64,000 nucleotides of DNA, taken from assembly GCA_023052935.1 (NCBI GenBank), contig CM041293.1:181637971-181701970 (forward strand). The letters are read 5' to 3'. The first letter of the stretch is position 1. Every line of letters begins with the position of its first letter. Source of the stretch: Piezodorus guildinii (lineage: Eukaryota > Arthropoda > Insecta > Hemiptera > Pentatomidae). Under the pieces are notes generated by a model. That model worked only from the letters and a program-made list of their open reading frames with translations, was not told where the DNA came from and did no database searches. The translations under genes and the position numbers were made by a program. This document shows positions 21,801 to 31,950 of the stretch, piece by piece.

Positions 21801-24800
21801 GTACCCGTATATCGAGCTTTTTTACTTGTATGTTTGAGGACATCGTTGTCTATTACGGGCGGAGGTCTTCCTCGGGACAAGTTTTCCAAGTCGGTATCCC
21901 CAGCTGAAAACTTAGCAAACCAACGGCGAATGGTCCGTTCATTAACACTCCCTTCCCCAAATGCCTTGCAAATATTTCTAGCGGCTTCAGCTGCTGAATG
22001 GTCAAGTTTAAACTCGTACAAAAATATTACTCGAAAATCACTTGTTTCCATGTTCATATTTGGAGGTATATTAAAAAGTAGGCAATTGATTGGGAAGCTA
22101 ATGTTTATAATACAAATGTAGAGGATTAGTAACTGTTTACTTTAAATATGTAAACATTCGGAAGAAAACAACAGAGACCTGCAAAATCCTTTATGTATTT
22201 CAGAAACTATAAAAACGGGCATTTCATGTGAAACAACCCAATATATATATATATAATTTTTTTAATGAAAATCGATTAGGTAACAGGTCTAAACAATTTT
22301 TTTTTTTTTATGTCCTTGGTGCTGTCTTTAATATGTGGTGGAATTAAATTTTGTTGCCTACATTTAAGAAGAAACACTCTCGGCAGTTCCAAATCAGCTA
22401 ACTTCTTTATCATCTTAGAGTAACTTTTTGATCGATTAACTATATCATTTCCGTAAAAATGTTTAATATCTTAGAAAATACCCATGTTTCAAAAAGACAC
22501 GCAGCAAAGTAAAACAATAACAAATAAAATGAAATCAATATACATATGCATACAACTATTCTAATAAATCAAAAACTACAATAGATACCCTACAATAATA
22601 ATACAACAATTAAATTCATCGACTTTTTCAAATATAATTTTTTGATAAAAACCAACCAAGTAATAGGTCTATACATTTTTGCTTTCACTTACATATATAT
22701 GAAATATATAGTAAGGGAAAGTATTACAATAGTGAAAATTTTTTAATTCCAGTTTTCAACGGAAATACATATTTTAGGATCCCCTGAGTCCAAATAACTA
22801 AGTCCCACAAAAAGGTCTGTGTTTGTGTGTGGTAACTCCCGCGGGTAAACGAAAAGTCCTATGAAACTGAAATTTCATATTTAAGGCAACTATACACCAG
22901 AGATGTTACAAAATCTTTTTCATCAAAATCAGCTAACTAGAAGAGCCACTTTATACCATGCATTTTTCACCTTTTTACACTTTTCTCAAAAACGGCTCTA
23001 ACAATTTTGATTAAACTCGCTATATCGATGTAAAATTTAATGGGCTTTAATATCATGTAGGTTATGTTCTGATTGAAATAGTCTGACAGGGCTTAAATGC
23101 CGATATTTTAAATTTTCTTCTTCTAAAGTACCTTTAATTTTGTAGATTCCATAAAAATAACCAAATTATCTTGTTACCACTGATGAAAAACAAGTAAATA
23201 TATAAGTTGGACAAATTCAATAACCAATTAAATGAGAAAACTGAAAAAATATTTTTTTAATGCAATTTCTTGTTTTTGAACATAAGAACAGTAATATAAA
23301 TGTATAATATACTGTTGGAAAGCTAATGATTTTAGATAAAATATCATCTTATATACAAGCTTGTAAAAGTTAATAAATAGTGATGAAAAGCCGATAAAAC
23401 TAACTGATTATTTTAGGTAATAATATAATAGATTTTTTTATAAAACACATGTTTCTATATAAATTCAATTTAATTAATTCTTTAATGGTTTCACTCGTTT
23501 TTATCTCTAACTTTATTTGAAAATTCTTTAATCAATTTTTAAAATGGTAGTAAGAGAAAATCGTTTTTTTTTTTTTTTTTTTTTTTTTTTGCTCTTGGTG
23601 CTGTCTTTAACATGTGGTGGAATTAGATTTTGTTACCTACATATACAGGGTATAGACCTATTACCTGTTTGATTTTCACTTTTAAAAAACTATATTTAGA
23701 TATATAGGTAAGTAAAAGCAAAAATTAAATTAAAGATAACATAGATAAAATAAGAAATAAGTTGGCTTACTTTTCCGTTTCGAGTGAATGCAACAGAACA
23801 AACTTCAGCACCGTCGTGTGCTCTGTAAAAAGTATTTACACACCTATTGCTTACGCCATCCCATATCTTAATACTACCATCTTTACTCGAAGAGGCATAA
23901 TATTTACCCGTTTGGGTGTACCTAATGAAAATAAAAGATAAAATAAATTAGAATCAAACAAACAATACAAATAATTTCAAATAACACAAAGTTACAACAA
24001 AACATACTTGACAGAGGTAATAGTATCGCTATGCTGATGGCAAGGAACACTGCATACGTAGCACTGAGCAGTATTGAAGTCATAGAGTCGTATCACTGAG
24101 TGTAAGGTACCAACCAGCAGATAGTCTCCCGTGGGATGGAAGGACATACACTTGATGCCATGAGAGTCCTGTGAACATTGATAGAGAAATCATATTTTTA
24201 TCTTCTTTTTTTTTTTTAACTTAATAATTTTATTTGCATCTATATAAATTACAATCTGTAAATGAGTAGTATTTGGTAAACACAGCATGGGCAAGCATGA
24301 AGGAGACAGCACCCAGAGGTGTATCTTCCTCACATTCAAAAACAAACTATTTTTTCAAGCTAGGATGTCCCACACTCAACTCCTTTTCTTGCAAGCTATG
24401 TATGGCATGTCAGTTGTAGCCATGTTTTGCACAAGTTTGTTTATGTGTCCATTTAGATTGTCATGAATGTTATTTCTTTTTTACAGTTGTTTTATTTATA
24501 AGTTAATACAGTTAGAAGTTGAATAGAATCAGTGAGTGACCTGTTTTTGAATATTATATAATTTGTAAAACTTTACAGATCGGCTCCGGACTGACGGTCT
24601 AAAAGACCATAGTTCTACAAATGTTTTTTTATATTTATAATATTAGTTTTGTTGTTGTAATATACTTAAAGAAATAAAAAACAGTTATCTATCTATCTAT
24701 CTAGTCGAAAGTTAAGCATTTAACATTTTGTCTTGACATGTGGGCCCCATGTCAACCTCTCCTCCCATTGGACAGGATAACTCTGAGGAGGGTGAAACGA

Positions 24801-26071
24801 CTATACACAGGACAACAGCAGCTTAATAAGCAATCGAAAACACAATATGGAGTTAGCAGCATCACCGACTTGAAAATTGTGTGATAAGTAAGATGAAACT
24901 ATCATGTGATATGTAGTTGTGAAGAGATAGCTAGGATATGATTTCTTTCTTCTTCTTTCATCAGGCCGTGCAGGCCCTGGGCCTCGCGGTGTAATCTCCT
25001 GGGAGTTTACACTCACGTTTAATGATGTAATTTATAGTGTAGGGTCATCACTCCCTATGCCTAATATTGTGAGTGGCCACCATTTGGCTGACGGATCTCA
25101 CATAACCGGGGGAGAGACTGCGAATGAATCCCCATTATATTACATCATTATAAAATCCCCACCGGGACTGGGTTCGAACTCGCAACCTGTAGCATAAGAG
25201 ACTAGCGCGCTAGCCACTCAGCTACGGGCTCCCCCGTTATAAGGATATGATTTTACCACTTTGATAATGACCGTATTTCAGATCCTAAGCTGCGTGAACT
25301 GATCTATCCTTACAGTTTTGTCGGATTCACTGAGGCAATAGGTCTGTATTAACAAGATAATGGGCGGTGCACTATACACCTACTTGAGGCTGCAGTGCAA
25401 GAGGAATAAGCCAGAAAGAAAAAAAACAAAACGCTAAAACACTATTAATAAATGATGAATAATTTAAACATATAAAAATAATAATAATAAAAAGAATCCA
25501 ATACTATCAGAAGAGTAAAATATATACATTTGAGAAAATATTGTAATAAAAATTGCATTTAATGTTTCCTTACGGTAATCGTTTTGTAGGCCTTTTTCAC
25601 ACTTGCTTTAGCAAAATCAAAAATTTTAATTGTTGCATCCTTACTTCCTGAAGCAAGTATAGGCTCTCTCGGGTGGAAATCAAGAGCTGTCACTTCCTCG
25701 AGATGATCGTAAAGCGTTCTGATAACAGGATGACCCTGGCTATCGGTCGTGCTTTCGAGAGTATCAGACAGGGATTTCGCCAACATACGATCAACATCCA
25801 AAATCTAAAATAATTTTAGAAATGGTATAGTTAATACTTATCATTACTTGTAAATATCTGTGTGGACCTTGAATATGTTCTCGCTATTTCCTAACAAGTG
25901 GCAGCAATAGTACTATCAAGTTTCAGATGCTAACTCGATTTTCCAAGAATTACTATTAGTAAGTTTGGACTTCAGGATGTTAGTTTTTCCACCATGTAAG
26001 CTAAATAATGAACCAAAAGCAACTTATTTACTATTTCTTTTTTTTTTTTTTTCCTTAGATTTTTATAATGT

Positions 26072-26133
<62 letters not shown>

Positions 26134-29100
26134 TATATAAATATGCTTATTTTTAAAATAATATTCTTTTAAGAAAAAATCAATTAACACAAATATTTAC
26201 TTCATTATAACTCATTTTACTCTCAGGGTATGGTATGGGTTCTTGACAATCAGACACATAATCTTTTATATAACTTTTTTAATCATAATAATAACTTACA
26301 AAAATAACACAAACAATATGCAGGCTAACCAAGATCCATCATATTCAGCAGCAGCCCCTCCCTCACTCTCCAAGTTCCCAGTGAAAACTGAAAAACTTGA
26401 CCTTTACCTGGTAGGTACCTTTTTTACCCAAACCTACCTGCCAGGGACCTTTTTTCTTAGCATCCAAAATGGTTGCTATGTTTGTAAACAAACAACCAAA
26501 TAGGAGCTGTTTTTTAAATTTAAATTTTACTTTTATCCTATAGTTAGCCTCCTAAAACAATTATCCAATAATAAATAAGTAAATACTAAAATTATAAAAG
26601 ATGGTATATTACAATATATATATATGTATATATTAGAGCAAGAAAATTGGTGGGATCGACAGAAATGGAGGGAAGCCCTGACTTAATCAGACAACCCATT
26701 GAGGGATAAAGCCTGCAAAAGTAAAGTAAGTAAGAATAAATCAAAATCATGGAGTAACTCTAGCCATGTGTCAAAATCATTTGCAAAATCCATGGTTGGA
26801 AGCTTCTCCTCCACATTGGATAGGATTAGCACTGGATGATTTATTATAAACCATTCAACCAAACTATCATGGGAGATTACAAATGACAAAAACTAGCAAG
26901 AACTTATTTAAGGTCCTAATATAAAAAATACAATATGATAAAGATTAAACTAATTTATGATCATATTTACACACCTTAATAGAAGCGTCAGCACTGCCAG
27001 TAGCGATAAGCTGTCCATCCAAACTAAAAGCACCAGCACGGCAAGCTCCTTTATGAGATGTTACGTACACAGTTTCATATAAGGCAGGTTCAGGAGCAGT
27101 TATTTCGACATCCGTTTCGTATTCAAGATCTAGACATACCCATATTTTACTGATGATATATTGATTAAATAAAATCAATTCCATGAGATAATACTCACAG
27201 ACACATACCTAAGCCAGGGCCCACCAAGATTTCTTGGATAGGATTAAGCCCAGGGGTTGGTTCCTTCTTGTGACGTTCCGGTTCATGCTGAAGACCTATC
27301 ATGGTGAGGTGAAGAAGCCGATCTGAAGGAGGGCATGGGGGATCTGCTTGCACAAGTGTTGACAACTGAACAGCCATCTGTTGGTGACCATCGTAGAAAA
27401 GCTGGCTGAAAAATAAATCAGAAATAACTTTGGAAATCTATTATTAAAATAATATGTATTCATGAAAATTTGAGCCATATTTGTTGTTTATGTATATAAG
27501 ACCTGGGGTATTCCAGGTGCTTTATTCATAAATTGAGAGGGATGCTTCTTTTTCTATCGATTCAAGAAGCACATGAGGCTGCCCTGCTCAACAGTCGCCA
27601 ACCATTCTTCTCAATCTGTAGCTCCTCTCAGAGAAATTCCAAGTTGCCAAAGATCCTTCCCTACACCATCCCTTCGACCCTACCACCCTGGTGCTGGCTG
27701 TCCGGAACATTCTTGTACATCCTACTTGCCACTCTGTCACTGCTCATCCTCAATATGGATCCAATCCATTTTAACCTCAATATCTTGATGTGAGAGGAGA
27801 CAATATCCTGGTAGTGCTGGAACTATGCCCTATTCTTCCTTCACCGCCACTGACCATCCTCAAATATGGCTCCCAGGATTCTCCCGAGGACTATTCGTTC
27901 AAACCTATCTAGTAGGTTAATATTTTTATTGTAGAGGGTCCACGTTTCTCTACCGTATGTAACAGCTGGTCTTATTAGGGTCTTGTAAAGCATAAACTTG
28001 GTGAAACGGCTCACAAGCTTCCTCCTGCTCAGCTTTGATATGGAGAAATATGCTCTATTCCCAACCGCTATTTGCTTTCCTGAACTCTTGTTCCTCTTTC
28101 AAGTCATCATTGATAATAGAGCCAAGATATTGAAAGCTCCTTACCACTTTGAACTTATAGGGTCTCAATTCATAATGAATCTGCCTCTGATCTAGTTGTT
28201 TCATCAGTACCATAATCTTGATCTTCTGCTTGTTAACTTGTAGAGCAATCTTTCTTGCTTCAGCATCGATAGCTTCAAAGGCTACTTGAGGGTTGCTTGG
28301 TTAAACATTAATGAAGCGGACTGTATTTAAATTAATGGTACTATTGTTCAATACTATTATAAACTGAATCTATTGCAACAGAAATATAATGTGGTTAGTG
28401 TGTCAAGAACTTTAACTATTGATATACATATCACGACTATTTTCTATAGTTGTGGTCTTGTGGATAAAACACTATTCTACTGTTCTCAAGGTCCTGGGTT
28501 CGAACCCAGACAGTGGCAGAATAATTATTTATTCTGTTATTTTTGCCCATAGGAAGGAGACCCTCCTGGGGCACATTCAGTCTCTAATAAGTGAGTATCC
28601 AAAAATTAGAGGGAAAGTGTGATATCAGGCTATTCACCTAACATAGCTATTGGCCAAGAAACAGTATGAAACTCTAAATAAACTGTGCCAAAGGATTGTA
28701 GAAGTACAGACTTTTACTTATGTATATATAAAATATATAGTGAGAGAAAATATTGCGATCGTGAAAATTTTTGAGTTCAAGTTTTCACCAGAAATACACG
28801 TTTTAGGGTCTTCTGAGTCTAAATGACCAAATCTTATAAAAATGTCTCTGTATGAGGTAAGTCTAGCTCGAAAACGATAATTTGTATAAAACTAAAATTA
28901 CATATTTCAAAAGTCCGTATGCCTGAGATGTTACAGCAACTTTTTCATCAAACTTGCCCCACCACAAGAGCCACTTTACACCATGCATTGTGCACCTTTT
29001 GATGATTTTCTCAGAAATGGCTCTAACGATTTTGATTAGACTCCTTCTATTGATGTAAAATTTAATGGGCTGTGATATCATGCAGATTTCATTCTGATTG

Positions 29101-30761
29101 AAATAGTCTGACATGTCTAAAATGCTAAATTTATTAATTTTCTACCTCTTAAGTACCTTTAATTTTGTATATCCAAAAATAATAAACATATTATCATATT
29201 AGCATTGATCAAAATGAGATAAATACAAAAGTTGAATAGATTCGATAACCTAATAAAGGAGGAAAAAAAAACATATTTTTTTAGGTAATTTTTTTTTTCA
29301 GATATAAGTAAGAATACATACACATAAGTATAGTAATATAAATGTATAATATATCTTTGAGGATAAAAAGATTAGAGCAAAAATGTTATCTTATATACAA
29401 ATTTGTGGGAGGTAATGTCAAGTGATGAATAGGGCCTAAACTTAAGTGATTATTGTACAAAACAATTTTGTATTAATTATTTGATTTTAACAACCGAGGT
29501 AAGTGAAATTCGTATGTTGTCCGCACCAGATTTTTTTCATTGTTAATAAATATACTCATTTGTTTTCTTTATTTAACAAGCACTGATTCTTGCTTATCTC
29601 TTAAATAGCTTATTGAATAAATATCAGAGTGAACAAATTAATAACTTTTCTTTGCATCTTTATTATAGATATAGTTTATACTATTCACTGTGTATTCAGC
29701 ATATTTTATCATTTAAGCAATTCAAGTTTTTATTGAATAAATAATTATCTTATTATATATTATCTAAATTCTAAAACACAATATAAATCATACACAATAC
29801 ATTAGTCAAATTATTTAATGTTTTTGAATTTGGAAGTTACTGTTTATACCATAGATATATATGTTTACATAAGCATAAATCACAATGTATCAGTAAAAAA
29901 AATAAAAACAGCAGTGTACACACGTGATTTTTGTAATCCTTTTTACCTGAACTACTCTGTTACACTTTATTGTTTGATTTAAAATGACATTCAATGCTCT
30001 TTTGTTAATATTGTATTCAACACTTATTTACTAATCATATTACTTAAAACGTAGTTCTTTTAATTATTCAGATACAAGACTTGGCATGTGTGTGGGAAAC
30101 ATACTCTTCAAGATCATTATGAATGCATGGACAAAGAAACCTTCCACTTAAGGCAGTCTTGCTATGGCAGTAAACAATAGTTTAGAAAAATTAATTATTT
30201 ATCGGGATATCTTTGTTTAATAAACAAAGTTTGTTAAACAATCTTTAGAACAGATATGAGACAATATTCATCTAAATTTATGTTACTCTAAGAAGGATAA
30301 ACTCAATACTAATTTACATCAAAATAAGAAAGTTAAAGTAACGCATGATACTATCACAATTTCAATGAGGAAATTTATTATGCCTTTTAATTTTTTAAAC
30401 AACTGTTTGGAATTGGTAGAAGTCAGTGGAATGCAAAGAATAGAATACATTTCTAGCTGTTTTAATCTTCTTCTTTTTTTAAATATTTGAATCTCAGAAT
30501 TTAATACAGTGACTTAATTTTACTTGATTTTTTAAAGTAATTATTTTGAATATCTGAGTAATTTATTAAAAATTATGATACTGTCTTTACTATGTGAGGA
30601 CACTGATGGTGTAGTAGGGTTTAATTATAAAATAAACGTAATAAGCAATTGAATATAAAGTTGTATAACTAATGTTTTGTTTACCTTATCATAAGCCTAT
30701 ACAATTGCTCCCTTTTCTTGACAATATTCTTGTCCTCCGGTTCCTTCTCCGTATCCTTCAT
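14373..30761 (-). CDS. CSTF1: Cleavage stimulation factor subunit 1 (CstF50), complete, 9 exons
   Basis: WD40 subunit of the CstF complex, which binds the GU-rich element downstream of poly(A) sites during mRNA 3' cleavage in the nucleus. Coding exons (minus strand): 30761-30685, 27405-27209, 27129-26975, 25804-25574, 24168-24008, 23921-23771, 18831-18738, 18146-18015, 14485-14373. All introns are GT-AG and all phases join, giving 436 residues; human CSTF1 is 431. Start: ATG 30761 ([20 protein letters not shown]). Residues about 17-65 are the N-terminal dimerisation region ([20 protein letters not shown]). WD repeats follow from about residue 112: [90 protein letters not shown] and the final [13 protein letters not shown]. 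Introns are full of transposons but every exon is intact. It looks functional; family identity is from recalled CstF50 sequence. Confidence 0.96.
14535..14900 (-). repeat. LINE-tail repeat family D, copy 2
   Basis: (GAAATA)n-like and A-rich start, then TTTATTCTGGGACTTTGTCC and CTTAAGAATAACATGAAATT, then GTACATAGGTAAAAGAGGTAG. This matches the copies at 10571 and 61222. It lies in CSTF1 intron 8, about 50 bases inside the acceptor of exon 9. Confidence 0.65.
15043..15720 (+). pseudogene. Jockey-type LINE reverse transcriptase relic
   Basis: Degenerate reverse transcriptase in order: [11 protein letters not shown] (near 15086), [25 protein letters not shown] followed by a stop (near 15252-15280), RPALAGVPQ with a stop (near 15404), then [10 protein letters not shown] (near 15510). 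The FLDVAQAFD and LAGVPQ blocks are typical of the Jockey clade. Several stops and frame changes make it dead. It lies in CSTF1 intron 8. Confidence 0.8.
15709..15976. repeat. Inverted duplication around an (AT)n tract
   Basis: About 68 bp at 15709-15778 (AGAGCAGACAAATGTGTTCA to CACCTCTTCCAAGACGT) returns as a near-perfect reverse complement at 15917-15976 (ACGTCTTGAAAGAGGTGAGC to TTTGTCTGCTCT). Between them are (AT)n at 15779-15830 and about 86 bp of single-copy sequence. The left arm is the end of the Jockey relic. Confidence 0.88.
15985..16500 (+). mobile_element. MITE family P, copy 2
   Basis: About 500 bp between AT-rich tracts, with GGCAGGCTAACAATTAG, CCATTTTGGATGCTAAGAAA, AAGGTCCCTGGCAGGTAGG, GGTTAGCCTGCATATTGTTT and CAAGAACCCATACCATACCC. 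It matches 26135-26640 almost block for block in reverse. The ends (TGTAATATACC and TATAATATGCT-like) are weak inverted repeats. Confidence 0.75.
16606..16895 (-). mobile_element. tRNA-type SINE family A, full copy with target duplication
   Basis: 290-bp SINE in reverse orientation. Its tRNA-like head at the right end reads (minus strand) GAGCCCGTGGCTGAGTGGCTAGC (A box) and GAGTTCGAATCCC (B box). It is flanked by the 14-bp direct repeat ATTACTTTACAAAC at 16592-16605 and 16896-16909. The second copy is 24945-25241; a relic lies at 18322-18428. Confidence 0.9.
17380..17700 (+). pseudogene. LINE reverse transcriptase C-terminal relic
   Basis: Translates in pieces to [20 protein letters not shown], then [17 protein letters not shown], and [20 protein letters not shown]. 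This is the region after the catalytic core of insect endonuclease-reverse transcriptases (usual pattern: basic GRP..RW.DDV..DL). Broken by stops. It lies in CSTF1 intron 8. Confidence 0.7.
18322..18428 (-). mobile_element. SINE family A relic
   Basis: GTCATCACTCCCTGTTTCTAATTTTGTAAG...GGCTGATGGGCCTCACATAC...GTGAGTGAATTC corresponds to the middle of the family A SINE (compare 16705-16785), diverged and truncated. The minisatellite begins directly after it. Confidence 0.65.
18437..18727. repeat. 18-bp minisatellite beside CSTF1 exon 7
   Basis: About 16 copies of AATGTAATGAATGAATRA (R is A or G). It reads open in two minus-strand frames as a six-residue repeat (HSLHFI-like) only because the unit is a multiple of three; it is not a gene. 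It ends about 10 bases from the exon 7 splice donor of CSTF1 (donor at 18732-18737). Confidence 0.93.
19057..19963 (+). mobile_element. Mariner element B, copy 1, internally deleted
   Basis: 907-bp mariner flanked by TA (19055-19056, 19964-19965). Inverted repeats start CGAGACATGTTTTTTAAGTG and extend about 130 bp inward. They are long enough that the left end carries antisense of the last transposase codons. The single transposase frame inside lacks the middle. Relatives at 53283 and 63077. It lies in CSTF1 intron 6. Confidence 0.9.
19223..19864 (+). pseudogene. Mariner B transposase with catalytic core deleted
   Basis: Uninterrupted 213-codon frame from ATG 19223 ([20 protein letters not shown]). 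The upstream GTG at 19214 is not needed. Residues 1-110 are the paired helix-turn-helix DNA-binding region ([36 protein letters not shown]). [10 protein letters not shown] corresponds to the WVPHEL linker motif. VTGDETW carries the first catalytic Asp. The sequence then jumps to the C-terminal [20 protein letters not shown], so the second and third catalytic Asp (HDN and PDLAPSD motifs) are absent. It could still make a DNA-binding protein without transposase activity. Confidence 0.88.
20778..21014 (+). mobile_element. tRNA-type SINE family C copy
   Basis: ATAGGTCACGGGTTCAAACCC (B box), GTGGCCCTAGGATTTTTTAT, GTGGTCCTGAGCCTGTGCGA and the tail AAGTGACGTTAAATAAATAAAC. The head upstream of the B box is missing. 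Confidence 0.85.
21025..21405 (+). repeat. Interspersed repeat family E, partial copy
   Basis: Reverse-orientation relative of 37545-38400: ATTAAAGTTCATTTAATTTT, AATCAAAATTGTTAAAGCCA, ATGCATGATATAAAGTGGC, AGTTGCTGTAACCTCC, ACTAAAACGTGTATTTCTG. Non-coding. Confidence 0.65.
21413..22241 (-). mobile_element. Mariner element A, copy 2, internally deleted
   Basis: 829 bp flanked by TA (21411-21412, 22242-22243) with the same inverted repeats as copies 1 and 3. The minus strand encodes an N-terminal helix-turn-helix ([20 protein letters not shown] to [16 protein letters not shown], 22057 down to about 21830). After the deletion it encodes the C-terminus with [19 protein letters not shown] (21751 down to 21491). 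About one third of a full mariner is lost, including the first two catalytic Asp residues. Confidence 0.9.
22635..23690 (-). mobile_element. Repeat family E copy with flanking inverted repeats
   Basis: The family E body (TTTTCAACGGAAATACATAT, CCACAAAAAGGTCTGTG, ACCATGCATTTTTCACC, ATTCTGATTG at 22700-23100) sits between inverted segments: AAGTAATAGGTCTATAC near 22660 and TATAGACCTATTACCTG near 23655. A further partial repeat of this flank and of GGTGCTGTCTTTAATATGTGG occurs at 22260-22350. The family is non-coding and probably a non-autonomous DNA element. Extent approximate. Confidence 0.5.
24515..24707 (+). repeat. Possible LINE 3' tail ending in (TATC)n
   Basis: GACTGACGGTCTAAAAGACCATAG, then AATAAAAAACAG and a short (TATC)n run at 24688-24707. 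This resembles a retroelement 3' end with a polyadenylation signal and microsatellite tail. A similar tail in reverse is at 46355-46400. Confidence 0.35.
24945..25241 (-). mobile_element. tRNA-type SINE family A, full copy with target duplication
   Basis: Same structure as 16606-16895, with A box and B box (GAGTTCGAACCC on the minus strand) at the right. The 12-bp direct repeat AGGATATGATTT lies at 24933-24944 and 25242-25253. It sits in CSTF1 intron 4. Confidence 0.9.
26070..26129. repeat. (AT)n microsatellite
   Basis: Preceded by a T run. It borders MITE family P copy 3. The nearby 63-codon frame (Ile/Tyr repeat) is an artefact of it. Confidence 0.9.
26135..26640 (-). mobile_element. MITE family P, copy 3
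   Basis: Reverse complement of 15985-16500 with strong block conservation: AAAATAATATTCTTTTAAGA, GGGTATGGTATGGGTTCTTG, AATATGCAGGCTAACCAAGA, CCTACCTGCCAGGGACC, TTAGCATCCAAAATGG. AT-rich tracts flank both ends. It lies in CSTF1 intron 3. Confidence 0.78.
27500..28310 (-). pseudogene. LINE reverse transcriptase C-terminal half, degenerate
   Basis: Minus-strand reading gives [21 protein letters not shown], then [21 protein letters not shown], then broken frames for the YLGS-downstream region where plus-strand text still shows the antisense of LYKTLI..V.YG (near 27930-27990). Multiple stops. It fits insect endonuclease-reverse transcriptase LINEs. It lies in CSTF1 intron 1. Confidence 0.68.
28435..28625 (+). 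mobile_element. tRNA-type SINE family B copy
   Basis: Head GTGGTCTTGTGGATAAAACA (A-box region) and GGTCCTGGGTTCGAACCCAG (B box). Body: CAGAATAATTATTTATTCTG and AGTATCCAAAAATTAGAGGG. Relatives in reverse orientation at 33590-33720 and 42808-42965. Confidence 0.78.
28700..29545 (-). repeat. Interspersed repeat family E copy
   Basis: Matches 37545-38400 in order: CTTTTACTTATGTATATA, CAGAAATACACGTTTTAGGG, ACCATGCATTGTGCACC, CATTCTGATTGAAATAGTC, and a terminal GAGGTAAGTGAAATTCGTAT with CACCAGATTTTTTT. CTTTTACTTA and TAAGTGAAA at the two ends hint at short inverted termini. Confidence 0.65.
29546..30680. other. CSTF1 intron 1, nothing recognised
   Basis: AT-rich intron sequence. I see no repeat shared with the rest of the window and no coding signal. 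Confidence 0.55.
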
Positions 30762-31400
30762 GACGATATCTTCTGATAATTCCGGTATTTTGGAAGTTTA
30801 ATAAGGACACGTGAGAAGAAGAAAAAATTAAATACGGTAAATCACCAGGATAAACAATAATGTCTACCCGCTTAGAGGTTCAGCATAGGTTATATTTTCA
30901 GGTGATAGCAGCTGTTGAAAACTATCTTTTGCCCTGCTTATGTCACGAGTGTTTTTCAACTTGTAAAATTTTCAAAGTGTCCTCATTACTGGAAGAAATC
31001 GAAATCGGGCAGTAAACTTCTTTATAAATGAACTTGAGGACGATTTCGTAAAGAAAATAATTCATTTTTGACAGATTCCAGTAGAAGTAAAAGTAGAAAG
31101 TGCTCAACGCTCCAACAGGCACGTACAGCGAACTAACTGTACCGAGTTGTTTTATGTCAATTCCTGTGGGACATTGCCTGTTCGTCCTGTTGGTCTCCTA
31201 AGTTTTAAAAATATCCTAATTCTACACACCAGTGTTGTTATTTCTACCCTATTTCAAAAAGAGGAAGTTTGTTTACATTGACTTTTTTCATAATTTAGTG
31301 CATCATATGAAAAATCTCTTTGTGATACTTAATGTAAACTGTATTCAGTTTAATAATGATTATTCCTAGTAAAGAACTCCTATCAACTATATTCAATTTC
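30762..31400. other. CSTF1 5' flank and intergenic region
   Basis: Upstream of the CSTF1 start codon and up to the gap. It should hold the CSTF1 promoter and 5' untranslated region. I see no clear TATA or initiator that I can defend. A 51-codon plus-strand frame (30859-31014) matches nothing. Confidence 0.5.
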
Positions 31401-31500
31401 NNNNNNNNNNNNNNNNNNNNNNNNNNNNNNNNNNNNNNNNNNNNNNNNNNNNNNNNNNNNNNNNNNNNNNNNNNNNNNNNNNNNNNNNNNNNNNNNNNNN
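31401..31500. other. Assembly gap (100 N)
   Basis: Exactly 100 N, the usual placeholder for a gap of unknown size. Host-gene content on its right side (melted) starts in mid-gene. Confidence 0.98.
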
Positions 31501-31689
31501 AACTCTTATTCATATACTGACCCTAAATAAGCCTAGTGATTGTTAATAAAAGAGATTACTATCAAAACGGATTGTAAATCTAAAGAATTAACTTCAACTA
31601 GCAAAGATGAGGTAATAAATCAGTTCAAAATCGTATCAGTAACAACACCAGGATCCATTTTGATAGTTATTCTTGTTATTCGGCATTGA

Positions 31690-31945
31690 GACCCAGTTGA
31701 TGAGTCAAAGCCTGCACGATCATACATTTCTAGTCCTCTCTATTTTGTGCTTCTGCCTTCCAGTTCCTGACAAAATTATTTTACAAACAAAACTCTAGCG
31801 TTGGTAGCTATACAGTCCTTCCACCGGAGTCTTGGTCGTCTAACCCGCCTTGTTCCATACATCTCAGAAAGGGCTCCTTGGGTTCTTTGTTTCATTTGTT
31901 CTTTGAGAACTCTTGGGGATGTACCATCTTAGTCTCCTATATTCA
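31690..31945 (-). pseudogene. LINE reverse transcriptase C-terminal relic
   Basis: Minus-strand reading gives TRRVRRPRLRWKDCIATNAR followed by a degenerate tail (RGLEMYDRAGFDSSTGSQC), the basic GRP..RW.DC motif found near the end of many insect LINE proteins. The mariner at 31951 begins immediately after it. Confidence 0.55.
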
Positions 31946-31950
31946 ACATA

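Noticed and set aside
26243..26503. 86-codon frame near 26243
   Set aside because: It falls inside MITE family P and is not open in the other copies.
28450..28525. Functional tRNA gene
   Set aside because: The B box is good but the body does not fold as a complete cloverleaf and SINE sequence follows; it is a tRNA-derived SINE.
30859..31014. 51-codon frame upstream of CSTF1, candidate melted first exon
   Set aside because: It does not resemble the melted N-terminus and contains its own stop; likely chance.
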